Positions 9,447 to 18,360 of a stretch of DNA of 64,000 bases are shown piece by piece. The translations under genes and the position numbers were made by a program. The notes beneath the pieces were generated by a model that was not told the origin of the DNA, made no database searches, and worked only from the letters and a program-made list of their open reading frames with translations. The DNA is from Thermodesulfobacterium geofontis OPF15 (GTDB taxonomy: Bacteria; Desulfobacterota; Thermodesulfobacteria; Thermodesulfobacteriales; Thermodesulfobacteriaceae), in assembly GCF_000215975.1 (NCBI RefSeq), contig NC_015682.1, forward strand, positions 1,426,001 to 1,490,000, read 5' to 3'. Position 1 is the first letter of the stretch. Every line of letters begins with the position of its first letter.

Positions 9447-10213
9447 TATTTTTCAAAGACTTTTTTAGCAAATATTAAATATCCTGTATGAGCAACCATT
9501 CTGTCTTCTGGACGAAGTCTTTCTGGATTAGTTTTATAATGTCTTAAAAGTATTTCTACAACCTCTATTTCTATAAAAGGGCATTTTTCAAGTTCTGAAA
9601 GGCATTGAGAAACTTGATTAGCTGTAGGAACCAAAATACCAAGTGGATGACCACCTTTTAAAGCTTCCCAAGAACCTTTAATGAGTACCCAAGGTGTTTT
9701 TACATCTAAAAATACTGCATCAACTTCTTTTTCTTCAAAATTTTCTAAAACTTCTACATTTTTAAAAATAACTCTATGCAAAAGCCCAAGTTTTTTTAAA
9801 TTTTTCTTTGCAACTTCCTGAAATTTTAATTCCTTTTCATAGGAAATTACTTTTCCTTCCTCCCCTACTATATAAGCAAATGCTGAAGTAAGAGCACCTG
9901 AACCTCCTCCACATTCAAGAACTATTTTCCCAGGACCTATGTTGAGTTTTAATAGAATATATCCTATGTCCTTAGGATAAATTATTTGGGTTATTCTTTC
10001 TATTTTTTTTATAAAGTCATAGATTGTAGGCTTTAAAATATAAAATTTTTCTCCCTTTTTTCCATAAATAACATCTCCGTAAGTTTTTCCTATTAAATCT
10101 TTTAAATTTAAAAAGTCTTTATGAGTATGAAAATCTTGGTCTTTTATTTCAACAAGATAGGATTTTTCATCTGAAGTCAAAAGTAAAACATAATCTCCTT
10201 CTTTTAGAGACAT
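9446..10213 (-). CDS. trmI: tRNA (adenine-58-N1)-methyltransferase TrmI
   Basis: A 255-residue Rossmann methyltransferase making m1A58 in the T-loop of tRNA, a modification important for tRNA stability in thermophiles. Residues 1-75 form the small beta domain (EGDYVLLL...KTYGDVIYGKKG). Then comes IIYPKDIGYILLKLNIGPG and the SAM motif LECGGGSGALTSAFAYIVG. VFLDVKTPW is the motif IV (family VxLDLPxPW) and GILVPTANQVSQ follows. Length and domain order match TrmI of Thermus and archaea. It is the second gene of the run M18 peptidase-trmI-ybeY/pdxJ, with a 6-base gap upstream. Confidence 0.92.
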   Translation of the reverse strand: MSLKEGDYVLLLTSDEKSYLVEIKDQDFHTHKDFLNLKDLIGKTYGDVIYGKKGEKFYILKPTIYDFIKKIERITQIIYPKDIGYILLKLNIGPGKIVLECGGGSGALTSAFAYIVGEEGKVISYEKELKFQEVAKKNLKKLGLLHRVIFKNVEVLENFEEKEVDAVFLDVKTPWVLIKGSWEALKGGHPLGILVPTANQVSQCLSELEKCPFIEIEVVEILLRHYKTNPERLRPEDRMVAHTGYLIFAKKVFEK

Positions 10214-10219
10214 TTATGA

Positions 10220-11611
10220 TTAAACTTTTAAAAAAGTTTTAAAAGCTTTATAAGTCATATATAAATCACCTTTATGAGCAATTTCAAATGGAGAGTGCAT
10301 AGAAAGTAAAGGGGGACCAGCATCAACTATATCCATACCATAGGAGGCAAAATATTTAGAAACTGTTCCTCCACCACCTTCATCTACTTTTCCCATAGAA
10401 CATACTTGATAGATAACTTTATTTTCATCCCAATTTTTAAGAAGCCAAGCTAAAAATTCAACGTGAGCTTCATTTGCCATATACTTACCACCATGACCTG
10501 TATACCTACTTACTGCTATTCCAAATCCAAGCTTCGCATCATTAAGTTTATCATGAACTTCCATATAATTAGGATCAATTCCTGCTGTTACATCTGCTGA
10601 TATAGCTTTTGTTTTAGTCATTATATTAAAAAAGTTATCTGCAGTAGAAGAAAGACCAGAATTTTTAATTAGATTATATATAATTCCTTCAAAAATTCTA
10701 CTTTTTGCAGATGTATTACCTTCAGAACCAATTTCCTCCTTGTCCATAAATAAAATTAAATTAGTATACTCTGGGTCTTCTACTTCTAAAAAGGCTTTTA
10801 AAGATGTAAAAGCACAAATTCTATCATCCTGTCCATATCCCCCTACAAAGGATCTATCAAGTCCAACTTCTCGAGCCGAACCAGCTGGCACTATATATAA
10901 CTCTGCAGATACAAAATCTTCCTCTTTTATTCCATATTTTTTGTAAATAAGTTCTAAAAATTTAAGTTTTACTTTTTCTTTTACTTTTTCATCTTTCCCT
11001 TCAACAGGAATACCTGCTACCAAAACATTCAATTTTTCTCCCACAATAGCTTCTGAGAGTTTCTTTTCTGCTTGAATTTTTTTTGCAAGATGGGGAAGTA
11101 AATCACAAATTGTAAAAACAGGATCTTCTTTGTTTTCACCTATGACTATTTTAATTATTCTTCCATCTTTTTTAGCTACAACCCCATGTAAAGCAAGAGG
11201 TTGAGCTACCCAATGGTATTTTTTAATTCCTCCATAGTAGTGAGTTTTTAAAAAAGCTAAATCTGTGTCCTCAAAAAGAGGATGAAGTTTTAGATCAAGT
11301 CTTGGGGTATCAATATGACTAACAATAATCCTTAAGCCTTCTGTAATTGGTTTTTTACCAAGTTTCCAACAAGCTAAAAATTTGTTTTTATAAATAAAGT
11401 ATCCCTTTTTAAAATCATTTTCTTTGAAGCCTTCTTTTTCAAGAAGTTCCTTCCCAAATTCTACAGTTTCTCTTTCAGTTTTAACTATTGAGAGAAATTC
11501 TATATATTCTTTAGCTATTTTTTCTAAAAGGTTTTTTTCCTCTTCATCTATTTCTTCATAAACGTGTTTGGCTTTATAAGTTAGTTCTTTTTCAAGTTCT
11601 TCTATTTTCAT
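10220..11611 (-). CDS. M18 family aminopeptidase (aspartyl aminopeptidase-like)
   Basis: A 463-residue cytoplasmic dimetal aminopeptidase. Zinc-site motifs in order are SHIDTPRLDLK (His and Asp neighbours), GGYGQDDRICAF (bridging Asp), DKEEIGSEGN (catalytic Glu-Glu), DVTAGIDPNYMEVHD and YTGHGGKYMANEAH (last His). The KYHWVAQPLALHG and REVGLDRSFVGGYG segments are typical of M18 enzymes. It most resembles the bacterial aminopeptidase 1 branch with a longer N-terminus. Substrate preference, acidic or broader N-terminal residues, cannot be told from sequence. Head of the trmI-ybeY/pdxJ group. Confidence 0.92.
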   Translation of the reverse strand: MKIEELEKELTYKAKHVYEEIDEEEKNLLEKIAKEYIEFLSIVKTERETVEFGKELLEKEGFKENDFKKGYFIYKNKFLACWKLGKKPITEGLRIIVSHIDTPRLDLKLHPLFEDTDLAFLKTHYYGGIKKYHWVAQPLALHGVVAKKDGRIIKIVIGENKEDPVFTICDLLPHLAKKIQAEKKLSEAIVGEKLNVLVAGIPVEGKDEKVKEKVKLKFLELIYKKYGIKEEDFVSAELYIVPAGSAREVGLDRSFVGGYGQDDRICAFTSLKAFLEVEDPEYTNLILFMDKEEIGSEGNTSAKSRIFEGIIYNLIKNSGLSSTADNFFNIMTKTKAISADVTAGIDPNYMEVHDKLNDAKLGFGIAVSRYTGHGGKYMANEAHVEFLAWLLKNWDENKVIYQVCSMGKVDEGGGGTVSKYFASYGMDIVDAGPPLLSMHSPFEIAHKGDLYMTYKAFKTFLKV

Positions 11612-11699
11612 ACCCTTCCCTTTTTAAAAATTCTAAATTTTAGCAATATATAATACCATTAATTTTGCCTTTTAACAACGAAATCTTTTTCTTCTAAAA

Positions 11700-11729
11700 G
11701 TGACATTTTTAAGTTTTTTTGTTTATAAT
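11700..11729 (+). promoter_or_regulatory. Promoter of the antiporter locus, leaderless geometry
   Basis: GTGACA (11700-11705), 18 bases, TATAAT (11724-11729), then only seven bases to the ATG at 11737. There is no Shine-Dalgarno sequence. Confidence 0.5.
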
Positions 11730-11736
11730 ATAAAAC

Positions 11737-12924
11737 ATGGAAGTCCACGTAATTTTCCTTTATCTTGCCATTCTTTTATTTTTTGCAAGGCTTACAGGAA
11801 ATATTTTTGCAAAATTTGGAATTCCCTCTGTTCTTGGTGAAATTTTTGTTGGAATTCTTCTTGGACAAAGTGTTTTTGGAATAGTTCCTCTAAATGATAT
11901 AATAAGGCTTCTTGCTGAAATGGGCATAATATTACTACTTTTCCATATTGGTCTCGAAGCAGATTTAAAACAATTGAAGCGAGTAGGCTTTTCAGCTACT
12001 ACTGTTGCTATTACAGGGGCTTTATTTCCTATGATAGCAGGGTTTTTTGGTTTCCTATTATGTTTTTAAATATCCATTTATCGCAGCGCTATTTATTGGT
12101 GGTACACTTACCGCAACCAGTATCGGAATAACTATGAGAGTGCTTGAGGATATTGGAAAAATAAGGGAAAGATTTGCTCAGATTGTTTTAGGAGCTGCAG
12201 TTTTAGACGATATATTTGGAGTTATTCTTTTAGCTTCGCTTTTTGAATTCTCTAAATATCAAGAAATAAATATAAATGCTATAATGTTACTACTTTTTTA
12301 TATTGCAACTTTTTTCTTTTTTGCTCCTATTATTGGTAAAATTCTTGCATACATTGTAAGTTTTATATCTAAAAGACTCCAAACTCTTGATTTTATTCCT
12401 CCGGTGGTTGTTGCTATAATACTTCTTTTCGCTTATGCAGCTCATGAAATAGGTTCCCCTGAAGTTCTTGGTGCTTTTCCTGCTGGTATAGCTTTTTCAA
12501 GAAGATTTACAATTCCCTTTGCAGCAACTTTTCAGACAGATGAAGAATTTATTCATAAAATTGAAGAAACTTTAAAACCTCTTATATGGCTTTTTACTCC
12601 TATTTTTTGTGTTTATGTAGGATTGCAAATAAATTTAAAGGTAATCAATCTCGCTTCGTTAGATTTTTGGATATTAAGTTTTGTTTTGCTTTTTATCGCA
12701 ATTGTAACTAAATTATTTGCAGGATTCTTTATAAAAGGTGACTTAAAAGAAAAGTTAAGTGTAAGATTTTCAATGCTTCCAAGAGGTGAGTGGGTTTAAT
12801 ATTTGCAGAATTTGGAAGAATAAGCAAAATTTATAACGATGAGCTTTATGCAGTCATCATTTTTGTAGTAGCTCTTACTACTCTTATTTCGCCTATTGTG
12901 CTTAAGCGTTTGTGGGAGGAATAA
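11737..12924 (+). pseudogene. Kef/NapA-type (CPA2) cation:proton antiporter, interrupted by two frameshifts
   Basis: Three frame segments together make one CPA2 antiporter of about 395 residues. Segment 1 (11737-about 12045) has GIPSVLGEIFVGILLGQSVFG and LLLFHIGLEADL. Segment 2 (about 12047-12790) has GGTLTATSIGIT, GAAVLDDIFGV (the ion-binding Asp-Asp) and SPEVLGAFPAGIAFS. Segment 3 (about 12790-12924) has GLIFAEFGRISKIY...LTTLISPIVLKRLWEE. The first break sits in a six-T run near 12040 and is repaired by removing one base. The second, near 12790 (PRGE/GLIF), is repaired by adding one base. The rest of the coding sequence is well preserved, so recent loss or sequencing error are both possible. 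Confidence 0.85.
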
Positions 12925-12929
12925 AATTT

Positions 12930-13003
12930 TGGAGATGAGGGGATTCGAACCCCCGACCTCCGGAGTGCGATTCCGGCGCTCTCCCAAGCTGAGCTACATC
13001 CCC
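12930..13003 (-). tRNA. tRNA-Ala (anticodon CGC)
   Basis: The minus strand folds as a full cloverleaf. The acceptor GGGGATG pairs with CATCTCC, including the G3:U70 wobble that identifies alanine tRNAs. A GCTC/GAGC D stem follows. The anticodon stem is CCGGA/TCCGG with loop ATCGCAC (anticodon CGC), and the T arm has loop TTCGAAT. Discriminator base is A; CCA is not encoded. It lies five bases from the end of the antiporter remnant. Confidence 0.95.
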
Positions 13004-13007
13004 TTTA

Positions 13008-13289
13008 TTATTGGGTAGTAGCTTGAAACTTAGCTTGATTAAATTTTTGGAAAAGTTTAGATATTTTATTAGCTGCCTTTTTCCAATGAAAAATACCTTT
13101 ACTTACACCCTTATGAAGCAAACTTTGAGCTAATCTCAATTGGGCTTCAGCCTTTTCTAAATCACCAGCTTGTAAATAATTTAAAAATTTTTTAATTTCG
13201 GTTTTTACTCTACTTTTAAATGCCCTATTTCTGAGTCTTCTTTTTTCACTTTGCCTTAAAGCTTTTTTAGCTGATTTGTGATGTGGCAC
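13008..13289 (-). CDS. rpsT: Small ribosomal subunit protein bS20
   Basis: A 93-residue, very basic helical protein of the 30S subunit. The opening PHHKSAKKALRQSEKRRLRNRAFKSRVKT pattern and the C-terminal GVSKGIFHWKKAANKISKL are diagnostic of S20. The start is GTG with an AAAGGAGGAG ribosome site. tRNA-Ala lies five bases downstream on the same strand, so the two may share a transcript. Confidence 0.96.
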   Translation of the reverse strand: MPHHKSAKKALRQSEKRRLRNRAFKSRVKTEIKKFLNYLQAGDLEKAEAQLRLAQSLLHKGVSKGIFHWKKAANKISKLFQKFNQAKFQATTQ

Positions 13290-13444
13290 CCTTCTCCTCC
13301 TTTTTAATATTGATTATTTCTAAAATTTAATAAGAAGTTTTAGTTTTGTCAAGCATTGTTAAATTCAATTTTTTCAAACTCTTGACTTATCTATCAATTC
13401 CTATATTTTAATAATGTACTTTAAATCAAAAGGAGGTTAATATT

Positions 13445-15424
13445 ATGGAACCAAAAGTATTAGCTATTTTAGGCCAAACCGAATCTGGAAAGGCTACCTT
13501 TTGTGAAAACCTTTGTAAATTATGTGGAGAAACTATCAAAACACCTAAAAAGGAACCATTTTATTATTTAAAGATCTACGGGCTTAAATACAAAAATAAT
13601 CCTTTTTATCTTCTCAATACACCGGGAGATGAAAATTTTATGGGAGAAATTAAATGGGCATTAAAGGTTGCTGATGCTGGTATACTTTTAGTTGATACTA
13701 CCTCTGTTTTAAAATATCATAACCTTCGTGTATTTGAATTTGCAAAAGAAGAAGGAGTTCCTTTATTTGTATTTTTAAATAAAATTGATGACCTTGAAAA
13801 ATCTAACATTGAAGAAACTTTATCTAATTTAAATAACACCTTAGAGATTTCGCATATCCCTATCACATACGCTTTCAAACAATCTAACTCTTTTTCTCTT
13901 ATAGATCTCATTGAAGAGAAAGTATTTATAGAAGAGGGATTAAAAATTAAATACCAAGAATTACCTGAAAATTTAAAAGATAAAATTATAGAAATGAGAG
14001 ATAAGCTTATGGAATCCGCAGCTGAAAGCTCTGATACACTCATTGAAAAATATTTAGAAGAAGGGAAACTTGAAAAAGAAGAAATTTTAAATGGACTTAA
14101 AGAAACTGTCAAAAAAGGAAATGTAAATTTTGTTTTTACAGGCTCTGCTAAAACTGGAGCAGGATTAGTGGTATTTCTTGAATATATGTTACATCTTCCA
14201 CCTTCCTATAAATTAAAATTAGAAAAAGAAAATATAACTCCCTCCAATGCTATCGGATTTATCTTTAAAAATTATATAGATCCTTATGCAGGAAAACTTT
14301 CTTATGGAAGAATCTTTGTAGGCAATTTTACTTCAGATGGAGTAGTATATACTTCTGAAGGAAAAGAAGAAAAATATACTCAAATATTTATTCCAAAAGG
14401 AGATTACTTAGAGCAAGTTAAAGAAGTTAATGAAGGAGAAATAATTGTATTTTCAAAAGTTGAAAGCCTTACAACAGGAAGCACTTTTTCCAATGCACCT
14501 ATTTCTGTAAGCTTTAGTGTACCTGAAATGCCATTTCCAATGATTACCATGGCTCTCCATCCTGAAACAAGAGCTGATGAAGACAAAATAAGTGGTGCTA
14601 TTTCAAAAGTAAAAGAGGAAGATCCATCCATTGTATTTAAAAGAAACGAAGAAACAAGAGAACTTTTAATTTCTGGTGTAGGACTACCTCATATTGAAAA
14701 AACTGTAGAAAAGCTCAAAGAAAAGTATGGAGTTAAAGTCAAATTAACTACTCCCAAAATACCTTACAGAGAAACTATTAAAAAACCTGTTCAGAGTGTA
14801 ATTTATAGACATAAAAAGCAAACTGGTGGAAGAGGACAATTTGCAGAGGTACATTTCCATATCTTCCCTTTAGAGAGGGGGAAAGGATTTGAATTTGTGG
14901 AGACCCTAACTGGAATGAATGTTCCCAGAAATTATGTTCCTGCTGTAGAAAAGGGAGTTAGAGAAGCTATGGAAAAGGGTCCCTTAGCAGGTTATCCTGT
15001 AGTTGATGTAAAAGTTCAGTTTTATGATGGAAAATCTCATGAGGTAGATTCTTCAGATCTTGCTTTTAAAATTGCTGCCTTCCATTGTTTTAAAAAAGGA
15101 ATAGAACAGGCAAATCCTGTTCTTTTAGAACCCTATCTTGAATTAGAAATAATAGTGCCTGATGAAACTGTTGGAGATGTGGTAGGGGATTTAAATGCAA
15201 GAAGAGGAAGGGTTTTAAGTCTGGAGAAAGAAGGGAAACGTACTAAAATAAAGGCTCTTGCTCCTATGGCAGAACTCCAAGGTTATGTAATTACCCTTCA
15301 AGGTATCACTGCTGGAAGAGGTTATTTCATAGCTAAATTTTCTCACTATGAAGAAGCCCCTCCTTTTATAGCTGAAAAAGTAATTGCCGAAAGTAAAGAA
15401 GCCCAAGAAAAGGAAACTAAGTGA
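13445..15424 (+). CDS. Elongation factor G-like protein with degenerate GTPase domain
   Basis: A 659-residue protein with EF-G domains II to V intact in outline: NAIGFIFKNYIDPYAGKLSYGRIFVG, the domain III SFSVPEMPFPMITMALHP, domain IV GGRGQFAEVHFHIFPL and domain V EPYLELEIIVPDETVGDVVGDLNARRGRV. The G domain is reduced. The P-loop GQTESGKA (10-17) ends in Ala instead of Thr, and only about 40 residues separate it from NTPGD (58-62). The switch I/RGITI region is therefore absent and the catalytic His of DTPGH is Asp. NKIDD (G4) remains. Similar EF-G-like paralogues occur in many bacteria with unknown role. Strong AAAGGAGG ribosome site; overlaps mogA by four bases. Confidence 0.88.
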   Translation: MEPKVLAILGQTESGKATFCENLCKLCGETIKTPKKEPFYYLKIYGLKYKNNPFYLLNTPGDENFMGEIKWALKVADAGILLVDTTSVLKYHNLRVFEFAKEEGVPLFVFLNKIDDLEKSNIEETLSNLNNTLEISHIPITYAFKQSNSFSLIDLIEEKVFIEEGLKIKYQELPENLKDKIIEMRDKLMESAAESSDTLIEKYLEEGKLEKEEILNGLKETVKKGNVNFVFTGSAKTGAGLVVFLEYMLHLPPSYKLKLEKENITPSNAIGFIFKNYIDPYAGKLSYGRIFVGNFTSDGVVYTSEGKEEKYTQIFIPKGDYLEQVKEVNEGEIIVFSKVESLTTGSTFSNAPISVSFSVPEMPFPMITMALHPETRADEDKISGAISKVKEEDPSIVFKRNEETRELLISGVGLPHIEKTVEKLKEKYGVKVKLTTPKIPYRETIKKPVQSVIYRHKKQTGGRGQFAEVHFHIFPLERGKGFEFVETLTGMNVPRNYVPAVEKGVREAMEKGPLAGYPVVDVKVQFYDGKSHEVDSSDLAFKIAAFHCFKKGIEQANPVLLEPYLELEIIVPDETVGDVVGDLNARRGRVLSLEKEGKRTKIKALAPMAELQGYVITLQGITAGRGYFIAKFSHYEEAPPFIAEKVIAESKEAQEKETK

Positions 15425-15912
15425 TAAAAGTTGGTATTTTAACCCTTAGTGACAAAGGAAGTAAAGGAGAAAGAGAGGATCTTTCAGGTAAAATTTTAAT
15501 AGAACTTTCAGAAGCTGAAAATTGGAATGTTATAAAATATGAAATTATTCCTGATGAAAAGGATCAAATTGTAGAAATTTTAAAAAATTGGGCTGATAAA
15601 GAGAATCTTGATTTAATCATTACTACAGGTGGAACAGGAGTATATCCAAGAGATGTCACTCCTGAAGCAACTAAAGAGGTTATAGAAAAAGAAATCCCGG
15701 GAATTCCTGAATATATAAGATATATAAGTTATCCTATAACTCCTATGGCTGCACTAACAAGAGGTTTAGCAGGAGTAAGAAAAACTACTTTAATTATAAA
15801 TCTTCCGGGAAGCCCAAAAGCTATCAAAGAGATATTTCCTAAGTTAGTTCCTATTATTAAACATGCCATAGAGAAAATAAAAGGAGATCCCAGTGAATGT
15901 GCAAGAAATTAA
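15421..15912 (+). CDS. mog: Molybdopterin adenylyltransferase (MogA/MoaB family)
   Basis: A 163-residue protein that adenylates molybdopterin before metal insertion. Signatures are VGILTLSDKGSKGEREDLSG, TTGGTGVYPRDVTPEAT and INLPGSPKAIKEIFPKLVPIIKHAI, all in family order. The start is GTG inside the end of the EF-G-like gene. Its last 20 bases contain the ribosome site and GTG start of selD. Proximity to selD and to the formate dehydrogenase, a molybdenum or tungsten enzyme, fits a role in maturing it. Confidence 0.92.
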   Translation: MIKVGILTLSDKGSKGEREDLSGKILIELSEAENWNVIKYEIIPDEKDQIVEILKNWADKENLDLIITTGGTGVYPRDVTPEATKEVIEKEIPGIPEYIRYISYPITPMAALTRGLAGVRKTTLIINLPGSPKAIKEIFPKLVPIIKHAIEKIKGDPSECARN

Positions 15913-16954
15913 ACTTACCCAAATGACTAAAGCTTCAGGTTGAGCAGCAAAACTTCCACAAGAGTTTCTTGTGGAAATATTAAAAGATCTTGAAATACCC
16001 TCTCATCCCTATTTAATCCAAAGTTTTGAATATGGTGCCGATGCTGCTATTTTTAAAATTAATGAAAACACTGCTCTTATCTTCTCAGCAGATTTTTTCA
16101 CTCCGGTAATTGATGATCCTTTTGTCTTTGGGCAGATATCTGCTGCTAATGCCCTATCTGATATTTATGTATGCGGAGGTAAACCACTTTTGGCCTTAAA
16201 TCTCATCTGCTTTCCTAAAAAGGGTATACCAAAAGAAATACTTAAAAAAATTTTAGAAGGTGGACTTTCTAAAATAAAAGAAGCTGGAGCATTTCTTGTG
16301 GGTGGACATAGTATTGATGATCCAGAACCTAAATATGGCTTAGCTGTTGTTGGAATAGCTCATCCAGAAAAAATTATTAGCAACAAAAATGCTAAAGAAG
16401 GCGATTTACTTTATCTTTCTAAACCCATTGGTTTAGGAATACTTGTCACTGCTTATAAAGGAAATCTTTTAGATGAAAAGAGTAATATCTATAAAGCTAT
16501 GATAAAAACTATGACAGAACTTAATAATAAAATAGCTGAAATTTTACTTGAACTTGATATAAAAGCAGCAACAGATATTACAGGATTTGGACTTTTAGGA
16601 CATGCCTTGGAAATGGCAATTGCAAGTAAAAAAGATTTAATTATTTATGCTCATAGGGTCCCCTATTTTAAAGAAGCAAAAGATTTTATTGAAATGGGGA
16701 TTATTCCAGAGGGAGATTATAACAATTTAAATTATTGTAAAAAAAATGTAGAAATCCATCCTGAGGTTTCAGAAAATGATCTTATTCTACTTTGTGATGC
16801 CCAAACTTCAGGAGGTTTTTTAATAGCTGTGCCTCAAGAAAAACAGGAAGTTTTTGAGAAAAAAGCAATAGATGCAGGACTTAATAACTTAGCTCTTATC
16901 GGAGAGGTTAAAAACCCAGAAGGTCACTGCCCCACTGTAAGAGTATATCCTTAA
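15893..16954 (+). CDS. selD: Selenide, water dikinase (SelD), selenocysteine-containing through in-frame UGA
   Basis: SelD makes selenophosphate for selenocysteine synthesis. Reading from GTG at 15893, after AAAGGAGAT, gives MNVQEIKLTQMTKASG, then TGA at 15941-15943, then AAKLPQEFLVEILK. The protein continues in frame for 353 residues including Sec17. UGA sits exactly at the catalytic Cys17 position of E. coli SelD, with Lys20 conserved. Downstream FGQISAANALSDIYVCGG, FLVGGHSIDDPEPKYG and ATDITGFGLLGHALEM are typical. A conventional gene caller would start at 15971 and lose the catalytic N-terminus. Starts within the end of mogA. Confidence 0.95.
15954..15976 (+). promoter_or_regulatory. Bacterial SECIS hairpin of selD
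   Basis: TTCCACAAG (15954-15962) pairs perfectly with CTTGTGGAA (15968-15976) around the loop AGTTT. The loop starts 20 bases after the UGA codon and has G at its second position. Known bacterial SECIS elements place the apical loop about 16-37 bases downstream with G among its first two bases. Confidence 0.85.
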
Positions 16955-17080
16955 TTTATAAAATTTTCCAATATATATTTTAAAAATTTATTAGCAAAAT
17001 TTATTTGACTTTTTCTTTTTCTAAGAAAAATTCCACTCCTATAGAACCAATTTTTGATAAAAAACAAAAAGGGAGGAATT

Positions 17081-18346
17081 ATGGCGCAAGACTACGTTAA
17101 AATGTGGCAAGATTTAGGAATAAATTTAGAAAATCACGATTGTTTGCTCAAGGCTTTAGCTGATATCTATCAGCAAATCTACCTTTCTCAAAAAAACCGT
17201 CCTGAAGGAATGAAATACTTTGATTTTGTTATCTCAGAGGCACATGGGCTTAGAATAAAAGAACTTCTTGAGGCTAAAAAACAAGGAAAAAAGGTTATAG
17301 GAACTTTCTGTGTTTACGTGCCTGAAGAAATGATACTTGCAGTAAATGGAATATGTGTAGGACTTTGTGCAGGAGCTCAAATAGGTTTTGATGAAGCAGA
17401 AAAAGTTTTACCTAAGAATACCTGTGATCTCATTAAGGCTTTTATAGGGTTTAAGCTTACACAAGTTTGTCCTTATACCGAAAGCTGTGACCTTTTAGTA
17501 GGGGAAACTACCTGCGACGGAAAGAAAAAGGCTTACGAAATCCTTGATAAACTTACCAGAAAAGTTTATGTTATGGAAGTCCCCCACAGAAAGACAGAAG
17601 CAAGTAAAGAACTGTTTTTAAAGGAACTTTTTAGTTTAAAGGATAGGTTAGAAGAATTATCTGGGGTAAAAATTTCGGTAGAAAGCTTAAAAGAAGGCAT
17701 AAAAATCGTAAATGAAAAAAGAAAGGCCTTGATGAGGCTTGAAAACTTAAGGGCTTATGACCCAGCCCCTATTTCAGGACTTGATGCCCTTTTAATAAAT
17801 CAGATCGCCTTTTACGATGACCCTGTAAGATTTACCCAAAAAGTAAACGAACTTTGTGATGAGCTCGAAGAGCGGATTAAAAAAGGTATAGGAGTTAAAC
17901 CTAAAGGAACTCCAAGAATATTTATTACTGGCTGTCCCTTTGCCTTACCTAACTGGAAACTTCATCACATAATAGAAACAAGCGGAGCTGTAGTGGTAGG
18001 AGAAGAGTCTTGTGTAGGAAGAAGGTATTATCATACCTTAGTTCCTGAAAACTTTAGCAGTGTAGAAGATGGTATCAAACTTTTAGCTGAAAGATATTTA
18101 AAAACTCACTGTGCCTGCTTTACCCCTAATGCAGAAAGGATAGAAGATATCAAAAACATGGCTAAAGACCTAAAAGCTCAAGGAGTTATTTATTATTCTA
18201 TCCAATTCTGTACCCCCTATCTTTTTGAAGCTTATCAAGTAGAAAAAGAGATTAATCTTCCATTTTTAAAAATAGATACTAACTATAGCATGGAAGATGT
18301 GGGACAACTCAAAACAAGATGTGAGGCTTTTATAGAAACCTTATAA
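17081..18346 (+). CDS. Double-cubane cluster protein (2-hydroxyacyl-CoA dehydratase-like, HgdB/YjiM family)
   Basis: A 421-residue protein of the family whose Carboxydothermus member binds a nitrogenase-like [8Fe-9S] double cubane and reduces small molecules such as acetylene. Cysteines occur in family-like positions: GTFCVYVPEE, CVGLCAGAQ, NTCDLIKAF, VCPYTESCD, ETTCDGKKK, ITGCPFALPNWK, EESCVG, HCACFTPNAER and QFCTPY. The start at 17081 follows GGGAGGAATT; an upstream TTG at 17054 has none. The adjacent ATPase activator 14 bases downstream matches the known two-gene arrangement. A true 2-hydroxyacyl-CoA dehydratase would need a second subunit, and none is present. Physiological substrate unknown. 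Confidence 0.87.
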   Translation: MAQDYVKMWQDLGINLENHDCLLKALADIYQQIYLSQKNRPEGMKYFDFVISEAHGLRIKELLEAKKQGKKVIGTFCVYVPEEMILAVNGICVGLCAGAQIGFDEAEKVLPKNTCDLIKAFIGFKLTQVCPYTESCDLLVGETTCDGKKKAYEILDKLTRKVYVMEVPHRKTEASKELFLKELFSLKDRLEELSGVKISVESLKEGIKIVNEKRKALMRLENLRAYDPAPISGLDALLINQIAFYDDPVRFTQKVNELCDELEERIKKGIGVKPKGTPRIFITGCPFALPNWKLHHIIETSGAVVVGEESCVGRRYYHTLVPENFSSVEDGIKLLAERYLKTHCACFTPNAERIEDIKNMAKDLKAQGVIYYSIQFCTPYLFEAYQVEKEINLPFLKIDTNYSMEDVGQLKTRCEAFIETL

Positions 18347-18360
18347 AGTTTAGACTTTTT

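Noticed and set aside
12785-12800. Programmed frameshift in the antiporter gene
   Set aside because: No slippery heptamer or stimulatory structure is evident, and a second independent frameshift occurs upstream near 12040, so error or decay is simpler.
17054-17080. Upstream TTG start that would extend the double-cubane protein by nine residues
   Set aside because: The extension overlaps the GGGAGGA ribosome site used by the ATG at 17081, which also gives the family-like N-terminus.
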